Source: Solirubrobacterales bacterium
GTDB lineage: Bacteria > Actinomycetota > Thermoleophilia > Solirubrobacterales > 70-9
Assembly: GCA_030835185.1 (NCBI GenBank)
Contig: JAUQWL010000209.1
Location: 1 to 7,637, forward strand
Direction of reading: 5' to 3'
DNA: 7,637 nt
Part shown: piece by piece, positions 1-5,504 of the stretch
Layout of the letters: each line of letters begins with the position of its first letter
How positions within the stretch are numbered: position 1 is the stretch's first letter
Position numbers and translations under genes: made by a program
Notes under the pieces: model-generated
The model's input: only the letters and a program-made list of their open reading frames with translations
Database searches by the model: none
What the model was told of the DNA's origin: nothing

Positions 1-212
1 AGAGCCAGGCGGCCGGCTTCGCAGACCCCCCCACGGACTTCGGCCCTTTTTGCCTACGACGCCACCAATGCGGGGCTGAGAGGAGCGAGGCAGGCTGCCA
101 CACCAGACGGAGTGGCGCCGCCCGCTGCGCTCTCGCACAGCTGGCGCGTCTGAGCGGCGCATTGGAGGCTCTCCGCGCCAGCGCGTGTTCCCCGCCAGAC
201 CCTCCCGATGTC
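1..212. other. Left-edge stretch with no supported gene
   Basis: I see no convincing gene, RNA or terminator here. One plus-strand frame is open from base 3 to a stop at 219-221, but its translation is rich in Arg, Ala, Ser and Cys, looks like out-of-frame GC-rich DNA, and matches no family I know. It could be the tail of a gene entering from the left, but nothing supports that. No poly-T tract preceded by a hairpin is visible on the minus strand, so the end of the toxin-antitoxin transcript is not defined. Confidence 0.4.
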
Positions 213-653
213 TCAAGTTGACTTGGGTGCCTCGGCGGCTATTGTATGGGTGTTTGCGTAACGTCCGACAGCCTTGCCTTGGAACTTCTCGTCCAGGGTC
301 CAGAGTTCGGCCTGTAACAGCTCGGCCAGCACCAGGAAGTGGCAGTCGTAAGCAGTTGGCAACAAGAGCTCCTCGGCAGCATCGTAAGCTTGGCGGTGAA
401 GGTCGGTGGGGCGAACCAGGTTGATCGGGAGTGCGAAGAGTAGGTCGAGGGCCATTCGGGCCTCGTCCTGCTTCAAAAGGTCGCGATGTACTTTGTTGCG
501 CAATGAGGCTGGGACCTCGTAGGCGAGCAGCGTAGGCGCCAGAATCTCCGTCCCTGCCGACACCCATTGGGACCATTTCATGCGAGCCTTAAGGGACCTC
601 GCCTCCGCCAGCGCCAGGGGCAAAACGAACGAAGTATCAACCACCACCTTCAA
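213..653 (-). CDS. vapC: VapC-type PIN-domain ribonuclease toxin
   Basis: This is a 146-residue PIN-domain protein, the usual length for VapC toxins. These are Mg-dependent RNases that cut tRNA, rRNA or mRNA when freed from their antitoxin. The acidic active-site residues are visible: Asp6 in V-V-V-D-T-S, Glu46 in L-L-A-Y-E-V, Asp103 in T-A-Y-D-C-H, and Asp121 in L-W-T-L-D-E-K-F. The T-A-Y-D...L-A-E...E-L-W-T-x-D pattern is typical of the family. I chose the TTG at 651-653 because GGAGG (664-668, minus strand) lies 10 nt upstream. GTG codons at 645-647 and 642-644 are alternatives. The frame is open further upstream to 776, but that extension lies inside the antitoxin gene and precedes the PIN fold. 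The gene overlaps the antitoxin stop by about 17 nt, which suggests translational coupling. The RNA target cannot be read from the sequence. Confidence 0.87.
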   Translation of the reverse strand: MKVVVDTSFVLPLALAEARSLKARMKWSQWVSAGTEILAPTLLAYEVPASLRNKVHRDLLKQDEARMALDLLFALPINLVRPTDLHRQAYDAAEELLLPTAYDCHFLVLAELLQAELWTLDEKFQGKAVGRYANTHTIAAEAPKST

Positions 654-933
654 GGTCGACCAACCTCCCTTCACGGAGCGCTCGCAGCTCTGCAGCCACG
701 TCCGAGCTCTGCTGACGAGACCGCAACGCGTCGAGTTGACCGAGCACCCATTCGTAGCGCCGCCTGTCTGGTACAAGCCCGGTGCCCCGCTCGAGTCTCT
801 CCAACTCTTCCAGACTGATCAGAACAGCCTTGGGCTTACCGCGGGATTCAACCACCACTCTTTCATTGCCATAGGTCACCTGATTCAGGAGAGCCGACAA
901 GTCTCGCTTGAGCCGTCCAACGCTTACGTTCAT
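637..933 (-). CDS. Phd/YefM-type antitoxin
   Basis: This encodes 98 residues. The N-terminal part (V-S-V-G-R-L-K-R-D-L-S-A-L-L-N-Q-V, then V-V-V-E-S-R-G-K-P-K-A-V-L-I-S-L-E-E-L-E) has the pattern of the Phd/YefM DNA-binding antitoxin fold. The charged C-terminal half (about residues 50-98) would be the flexible part that wraps the toxin. By family analogy it neutralises the PIN toxin encoded just downstream and represses its own operon. The ATG at 931-933 is preferred because AGAGGTG lies 9 nt upstream and the conserved fold begins immediately. The upstream in-frame ATG at 955-957 would add 8 residues (M-A-K-E-V-I-L-G), has no ribosome binding site, and abuts the predicted -10 box, so it would be at or before the transcript start. 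This is an unusual cognate pairing only in name: Phd/YefM antitoxins with PIN toxins are common. Confidence 0.85.
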   Translation of the reverse strand: MNVSVGRLKRDLSALLNQVTYGNERVVVESRGKPKAVLISLEELERLERGTGLVPDRRRYEWVLGQLDALRSRQQSSDVAAELRALREGRLVDLEGGG

Positions 934-957
934 GCCCAATATCACCTCTTTGGCCAT

Positions 958-985
958 TTTACAACTCTGAAGCCGGGTTGATCAA
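958..985 (-). promoter_or_regulatory. Predicted promoter of the toxin-antitoxin operon
   Basis: On the minus strand, TTGATC (980-985) and TGTAAA (958-963) are separated by 16 nt. Each matches the sigma70 consensus at 4 of 6 positions. Transcription would begin around 950-957, which favours translation from the ATG at 933 rather than 957. No clear operator palindrome was seen, although such antitoxins usually bind here. Confidence 0.45.
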
Positions 986-1361
986 GACCTGGTCAGCCAG
1001 GCGCCTTTTCGGTAGGTGCTCTCGAGAGATGCTCGAGTTCGTCCCGGGTCGGGCTCCTCATCGGATGGGCTGCTGGCTGCGCTTCAGGACGTGGCAGGGG
1101 TTGCGCAGGTGGTCCAGGAGCTGGACAGGGTCGGTGTAGGATCCCGCGCATCCGTACTCGAGCGAGCATACGAGGTGTACCCCGCGCTCGGAAGTGATAT
1201 GCGCTCATTAATTTCGTGGTCGTGCAGCGGCGGCCTGGTGGAGCTCGAGCTGACGGCGCTGGCCTCGTGACCGGGGCCGCCCCGGACATCTGGATGCCGA
1301 TGACGAGGCCGTGGCTTCCGAGCCGTTCCGTCTGCGTGCGGGAGCATCCAGACCAGACCTC
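986..1361. other. Divergent intergenic region, no convincing gene
   Basis: This stretch separates the minus-strand toxin-antitoxin promoter from the plus-strand rpsB promoter. Short open frames exist on both strands (plus 1016-1270; minus 1058-1204, the latter without a start codon). They are antisense to one another, have no ribosome binding site, and resemble nothing I recognise. A perfect 10-bp palindrome, CTCTCGAGAG, lies at 1019-1028. It could be a protein-binding site or chance in GC-rich DNA. Confidence 0.45.
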
Positions 1362-1390
1362 TTGACGAAAGGGTAACAAACCCGTAGAAT
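1362..1390 (+). promoter_or_regulatory. Sigma70-type promoter for rpsB-tsf
   Basis: TTGACG (1362-1367) and TAGAAT (1385-1390) are separated by exactly 17 nt and match the housekeeping consensus at 5 of 6 positions each. Transcription would begin near 1397, giving a leader of about 140 nt before rpsB. This is the strongest promoter-like sequence in the window, as expected for a highly expressed ribosomal operon. Confidence 0.82.
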
Positions 1391-1396
1391 CTGACA

Positions 1397-1534
1397 CTGG
1401 TCCGCCTTGCAAAGGGCGGACTGTATATCTCACAGCGGCCACCTCCCGTCCAGGTGCCTTCGGGCCAAGCGGGACTCCCCAGCGGGGAGAGGTCGCGAGG
1501 GTATCAGACAACCTGGAAACGTAAGGAGAATCTC
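1397..1534 (+). promoter_or_regulatory. Structured 5' leader of rpsB, possible S2 autoregulatory region
   Basis: The leader contains a 7-bp stem (GTCCGCC 1400-1406 with GGCGGAC 1415-1421) right at the predicted transcript start. A second 6-bp stem, CTCCCC/GGGGAG (1475-1480 with 1484-1489), has a three-base loop. In E. coli the rpsB-tsf leader is bound by S2 for feedback control. That this leader does the same is an inference from gene order and structure; I cannot match it to a named RNA family. Neither hairpin is followed by a U tract, so a terminator-type attenuator is not evident. Confidence 0.4.
1525..1528 (+). promoter_or_regulatory. Ribosome binding site that fixes the rpsB start
   Basis: GTAAGGAGAA has its GGAG core at 1525-1528, 6 nt before the ATG at 1535. 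The frame is open upstream to 1454, but the 27 extra residues are not S2-like and include no comparable ribosome binding site. Confidence 0.8.
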
Positions 1535-2440
1535 ATGGCTTTGATCAGCATGAAGCAGCTCCTGGAGGCCGGCGTGCACTTCGGCCACCAGACCCGCCGC
1601 TGGAACCCCAAGATGTCGCGCTACATCTTCACCGAGCGAAACGGCATCTACATCATCGACCTGCAAAAGACCGTCATCAAGATGAAGGAGGCCTACAACT
1701 TCGTCAAGGCCGTGGCGCGTGGCTGCTTCGACTACGAAGAGTTCCGCATGACCGAGACGCCCGTAGGCGAGCCCCGCCCCATCCTGTTCGTGGGCACCAA
1801 GAAGCAGGCCATGGACACCGTCAAGGAAGATGCCCAGCGCTGCGGCGAGTATTTCGTGACCCAGCGCTGGCTGGGCGGCATGCTCACCAACTACAAGACC
1901 ATCCAGAAGCGCGTGCAGCGCCTGAAGAACCTCGAGGAGATGAAGACCGTCGGCGTGTTCGACCGCCTTCCCAAGAAAGAGGTCAAGATGCTCGAGGACG
2001 AGCGTCGCAAGCTGGAGAAGTTCCTGGGTGGGATCAAGGACATGCCCGCTCTGCCCGGCGCCATCTACGTGGTGGACCCTCGCAAGGAGCACATCGCCGT
2101 GCCCGAAGCCCGCAAGCTGGGCATCCCGGTTGTGGCCATCGTGGATACCAACTGCGATCCGGACGAGATCGACTATCCCATTCCCGGCAACGACGACGCC
2201 ATCCGCGCCGTGCGCCTGATCACCGGCAAGATCGCCGACGCCATCATCGAGGCCAAGGCCGAGATCGAGGCCGAGTTGGGCGCTGCCACGCTGCAGACTC
2301 CGGTCGAGGGCGAGATCGTTGCCGACGGCTCGGCAGTGCCCCCGGTCAGCGAGACCGTGGAGACCGAGCTGGTCACCTACACCACCGAGGAAGGCGAGAC
2401 CGAAGAGGTTCGCCTGGGCGTCTGGCGCGCCGAAGACTGA
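1535..2440 (+). CDS. rpsB: 30S ribosomal protein S2
   Basis: This encodes 301 residues of S2, which sits on the solvent side of the small subunit near its head-body junction and is needed for S1 binding and initiation. Diagnostic segments are L-L-E-A-G-V-H-F-G-H-Q-T-R-R-W-N-P-K-M (9-27), I-L-F-V-G-T-K-K-Q-A (83-92), R-W-L-G-G-M-L-T-N (111-119), L-G-G-I-K-D-M (164-170), and I-P-G-N-D-D-A-I-R-A-V (216-226). Two features are odd. About 16 extra residues lie between the second helix region and I-L-F-V-G-T-K (roughly 66-81, charged, with R-M-T-E-T-P-V-G-E-P), compared with E. coli S2. A C-terminal extension of about 55 residues beyond the core (from about 247) is rich in Glu, Thr and Val and ends G-V-W-R-A-E-D. 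The usual family length is roughly 230-260. It is followed by tsf after a 25-nt gap, as in most bacteria. Confidence 0.97.
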   Translation: MALISMKQLLEAGVHFGHQTRRWNPKMSRYIFTERNGIYIIDLQKTVIKMKEAYNFVKAVARGCFDYEEFRMTETPVGEPRPILFVGTKKQAMDTVKEDAQRCGEYFVTQRWLGGMLTNYKTIQKRVQRLKNLEEMKTVGVFDRLPKKEVKMLEDERRKLEKFLGGIKDMPALPGAIYVVDPRKEHIAVPEARKLGIPVVAIVDTNCDPDEIDYPIPGNDDAIRAVRLITGKIADAIIEAKAEIEAELGAATLQTPVEGEIVADGSAVPPVSETVETELVTYTTEEGETEEVRLGVWRAED

Positions 2441-2465
2441 TACTGGGAGCTGAAGGAGAGAGACC

Positions 2466-3059
<594 letters not shown>

Positions 3060-3077
3060 AGCCTTCCTACCTCAACG

Positions 3078-3106
3078 AAAAGAGCCCGAAAGGGCTCTTT
3101 TTGTTT
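3078..3106 (+). terminator. Intrinsic terminator of rpsB-tsf
   Basis: AGAGCCC (3081-3087) pairs with GGGCTCT (3092-3098) around a GAAA tetraloop. The stem extends by A-T pairs (AAA 3078-3080 with TTT 3099-3101), and the 3' side runs into TTTTTGTTT. This is a textbook rho-independent terminator 18 nt after the tsf stop. Confidence 0.95.
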
Positions 3107-3125
3107 GAGGTGCAGTGCTCAAGGT

Positions 3126-3156
3126 CTTGCCGAATGCTCCGTGTCGTTTCGGCAAG
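3126..3156 (+). repeat. Perfect 9-bp hairpin overlapping the left IS end
   Basis: CTTGCCGAA (3126-3134) and TTCGGCAAG (3148-3156) are perfect reverse complements around a 13-nt loop. The right arm lies inside the left terminal inverted repeat, while the left arm and part of the loop lie outside it. It may be part of the true IS end (if the repeat is longer than the window can show), a target-site feature, or chance. It has no following T tract, so it is not a second terminator. Confidence 0.5.
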
Positions 3157-3169
3157 TGATCCTCTACGC
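3139..3169 (+). repeat. Left terminal inverted repeat of the IS66 element
   Basis: It starts CCGTGTCGTTTCGGC and matches the reverse complement of 7607-7637 at 23 of 31 positions, including two perfect 7-bp blocks (CCGTGTC and TTTCGGC). It lies 50 bp upstream of tnpA. The outer limit is set by the end of the window on the other side, so the repeat may be longer. It does not begin with the GTAA seen in many IS66 members. Confidence 0.78.
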
Positions 3170-3205
3170 TGAGGGCCACGGGCTGGTAGGGTGGTGGTGG
3201 GACAA

Positions 3206-3210
3206 GGAGG
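3206..3210 (+). promoter_or_regulatory. Ribosome binding site of tnpA
   Basis: AAGGAGG has its GGAGG core at 3206-3210, 9 nt before the ATG at 3220. It is near-perfect and selects this start. No clear sigma70 promoter is visible between the left repeat and this site. Confidence 0.75.
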
Positions 3211-3219
3211 CCCAGCGCG

Positions 3220-3615
3220 ATGTCTTACCAGGATCGACGAACACTTCAGCAAGTGAAGCTCAAACTCGACAGGTGGCGAGTTCGGAACGGGGCTCCCACC
3301 CCGATACCGGGCGAGATCTGGGCCAAGGCGGTCCAACTGGCCCGCCAATACGGCGTTGGCCAAGTAGCCCGCGCTTTGCGTTTAGACCACGGAGCACTGA
3401 AGCGGCGGGTAGGCGCGCCCGAGTCGCCCCCCGCTTGCCAGCCGCCGACAGCAGCGCCGGCCACGTTCATCGAGTTGCTACCCGCAGCCTCACCAGGGGT
3501 TATAGATAGCTGCGTCATGGAGGTCAGGTCCTCTCGGGGAGATAGACTGCGAATGAAACTGCACGGCATCCCGGCATCCGCGCTGGCGACACTGACCCGG
3601 GAGATGTTGGCCTGA
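3220..3615 (+). CDS. tnpA: IS66-family accessory protein TnpA
   Basis: This encodes 131 residues with the two-part structure of IS66 TnpA-like proteins. An N-terminal helix-turn-helix (about 29-64) shows I-P-G-E-I-W-A-K-A-V-Q-L-A, then Y-G-V-G-Q-V-A-R-A-L-R-L and L-K-R-R-V. A Pro/Ala-rich linker (about 66-81) follows. The C-terminal block (82-131) has F-I-E-L-L-P...V-M-E-V-R-S-S-R-G-D-R-L-R-M-K-L-H-G-I and L-T-R-E-M-L. It probably binds DNA and is required for, or modulates, transposition; its exact role is not settled for the family. tnpB begins one base after its stop, indicating coupled translation. The gene looks intact. Confidence 0.85.
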   Translation: MSYQDRRTLQQVKLKLDRWRVRNGAPTPIPGEIWAKAVQLARQYGVGQVARALRLDHGALKRRVGAPESPPACQPPTAAPATFIELLPAASPGVIDSCVMEVRSSRGDRLRMKLHGIPASALATLTREMLA

Positions 3616-3616
3616 C

Positions 3617-4036
3617 ATGTTCCAGCTTACCCCGCAAACAAAGATCCTCGTCGCTGTGGAGCCGGTAGATGGGCGGAAGGGCATCGACGGATTGGCCGCC
3701 CTCTGCAGGCAGCGCCTGGCCGAGGACCCGTTCTCCGGCTGCGTCTTCATCTTCCGAACTCGAAGCGGCACCTCGATACGCCTACTGGCCTACGATGGGC
3801 AGGGTTTTTGGCTTGCACAGAAGCGCCTCTCCCAGGGGCGCTTCCTTCTCTGGCCGCAGAGTCAGGGTCAGAGCTGCACGTTGGAGCCTCACCAGGCCCA
3901 CGTGCTGCTGGCAGCGGGTAACCCAGCGGTGACCGGAGCACCACTCTGGCGATCGGTGCGATCCAGGACGAAGCCATTCGATCCTCCTGCAGAGGCTTGT
4001 TCTGGACAGAAGCCCTCCGCGCCCCGGGTTCGATGA
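3617..4036 (+). CDS. tnpB: IS66-family accessory protein TnpB
   Basis: This encodes 139 residues of the IS66 Orf2/TnpB family (unrelated to the RNA-guided nuclease also called TnpB). Family motifs are D-G-R-K-G-I-D-G-L-A-A-L (18-29), D-P-F-S-G (37-41), V-F-I-F-R-T-R-S-G (43-51), and Y-D-G-Q-G-F-W-L-A-Q-K-R-L-S-Q-G-R-F (59-76) followed by a Trp. It is needed with TnpA and TnpC for transposition of IS66 elements, by an unknown mechanism. It is slightly longer than the common 115-120 residues because of a basic, Pro-rich tail from about 112. An 81-nt gap separates it from tnpC. It looks intact. Confidence 0.9.
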   Translation: MFQLTPQTKILVAVEPVDGRKGIDGLAALCRQRLAEDPFSGCVFIFRTRSGTSIRLLAYDGQGFWLAQKRLSQGRFLLWPQSQGQSCTLEPHQAHVLLAAGNPAVTGAPLWRSVRSRTKPFDPPAEACSGQKPSAPRVR

Positions 4037-4117
4037 GCTTGAGCCGATATCGCAAAAAGTTGAAAATTTGTAGCCAGCGAAGCAAGGTACTCGGTCCTGC
4101 TCGCCGAACTCCTCCGT

Positions 4118-5402
4118 ATGGCCTCGGGCAAGCAGCGCAAGAGAGCACGGAAAGTAACCGTCGACCTGGCGGAGCTCGAGGTCATTGTGGGCGCGACCCA
4201 GGAGAGAGCCTTGACCCCCGAGGAGCACCAGAAGCTCGAGGCGAGCCACCAACTGCTCGCGGACCTGCTGCTGCCCAACTTTCTCAACAACGAGAAGACC
4301 AGGTCGGTGCTGGGCGATGACGAGCCGGCTGACCCGGCCGGCGAGAAGCCCAAGCGCCCTGGTCACGGCAGGAGGAAGCGAGAGGACATCACCGCGGCCA
4401 AGACGGTTGAGGTGCACCATCCCGAGTTGAAGCCAGGCCAGCCCTGCCCGTGTGGTTGCGGATACAATCTTTACCGGCTCAAGAGAGCCAAGGTCTTCCG
4501 GCACTACGTTGGCCAAGTGCCCATCCAGTGTACCATCTACGAACTGGAGCAACTTCGCTCGAACGGCTGCGACAGCGTCTACTCGGCCCCGCTGCCGGAT
4601 GGTGTCGGCCCGGAGTCATACGACGCCTCGGCCATCAGCATGATCGCCCTGAACAAGTATGCGATGGGGCTTCCATTCTACCGACAGGCCATTCTATTCG
4701 GTGGCCTTGGCACGCCCATCGCGGTGGCCACCCAGTATGAGCTTGTCGCGAGCGCCGCCGAGAAGCTACGCCCCGTCCACAACGAGTTGATCCGACTCGG
4801 AGCTCAGGGGAAGATTGGCTATTCAGACGACACCAGGGCGAAGATCCTGGACTTTGAGCGCGCGGAGGGCGATGCCCGCACGGGCCTCCATACCACTGGG
4901 GTCGTCTCGGTCCACAACGACTTCAAGATCGCCCTTCTGTTCACGGGCCGCAACCACGCTGGCGAGAATATGGGCGAGCTGCTCGAGCAGCGAGAGCCCG
5001 ACTTGCCCGCGATGATTCGCATGAGCGACGCCCTGGCAGCCAACTTCTCTGACCTCGAGTCCGATGAGGACGTGATCGCCTGCTGCATGGCTCATGGCCG
5101 CCGTAACTTCGTGAAGATTGCCGAGGATTTCCCCGAACAGTGCCGCCACATCCTGACGGCAATCGGGACAATCTACCAGAATGATCGCCGTTCGCGAGAG
5201 CTGGAGCATACCGCTGAAGAGCGCCTAAAGTTCCACCAGAAGGAGAGCGAGTCCGTGATGGAAGGGCTCAAACGGTGGCTCGAAGCCCAGCTGTCCGAGA
5301 GGCGGGTGGAGCCCAACTCGAAGCTCGGAAAGGCAATGCAGTATCTGCTGAACCACTGGACGCCGCTGACCCTGTTTCTCCGCGTCCCGGATGCTCCATT
5401 GG
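4118..5402 (+). pseudogene. tnpC: IS66 transposase TnpC, 5' part (codons 1-428 and one base)
   Basis: This is the N-terminal five-sixths of the DDE transposase. In order it has a basic N-terminus and helical oligomerisation region (about 1-65), a Lys/Arg-rich linker, a zinc-ribbon-like region (C-P-C-G-C-G, 110-115; C-D-S-V at 151-154), then the catalytic core. The core has L-P-F-Y-R-Q (185-190), G-Y-S-D-D-T (234-239, first Asp), R-M-S-D-A-L (301-306, second Asp) and A-H-G-R-R-N-F (325-331). The second zinc pair is incomplete: the usual L-R-C-x-x-C reads L-R-S-N-G-C. The coding sequence is broken after base 5402 by a group II intron on the opposite strand. The frame runs on to 5704 inside the intron, so an uncorrected call gives a 528-residue chimera whose last 100 residues are not transposase. 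The start at 4118 has no good ribosome binding site, so the true start is less certain. Confidence 0.9.
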
Positions 5403-5459
5403 GTAGAGTGGGGCACTGGCGCGGTTGCCTCACGGCCCCGTCTCCAGTGCCCCCTCGTC
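5403..5459 (-). ncRNA. Group II intron domain VI with branch-point adenosine
   Basis: GGGGCACTGG (5410-5419 on the plus strand) and CCAGTGCCCC (5444-5453) form a long stem. On the 3' side of the RNA, one A (base 5409) is left unpaired between CCCC and CUC, which pair with GGGG and GAG. This bulged A is 7 nt from the 3' end at 5403, the position expected for the branch nucleotide that attacks the 5' splice site. The terminal dinucleotide is AC. Confidence 0.87.
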
Positions 5460-5492
5460 GAACCGTGCGTGCGGATTTCCCGCACACGGCTC
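5460..5492 (-). ncRNA. Group II intron domain V (catalytic hairpin)
   Basis: On the minus strand, GAGCCGU pairs with ACGGUUC (7 bp), then comes a 2-nt bulge (GC) on the 3' side and an upper stem GUGCGG/CCGCAC. The AGC catalytic triad is at the second to fourth positions. The terminal loop reads GAAAU, and the hairpin is 33 nt rather than the usual 34, so the GNRA loop is closed slightly differently from the norm. This is the most conserved part of group II ribozymes and identifies the element independently of the protein. Confidence 0.93.
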
Positions 5493-5504
5493 TCATTCGG
5501 CCCG

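Noticed and set aside
1016..1270. Possible small plus-strand gene between the toxin-antitoxin operon and rpsB
   Set aside because: There is no ribosome binding site and no known pattern, and it competes with equally open antisense frames. Chance is the simpler explanation.
3782..4552. A 256-codon minus-strand open frame across tnpB and tnpC
   Set aside because: It is antisense to two recognisable IS66 genes and has no domain of its own.
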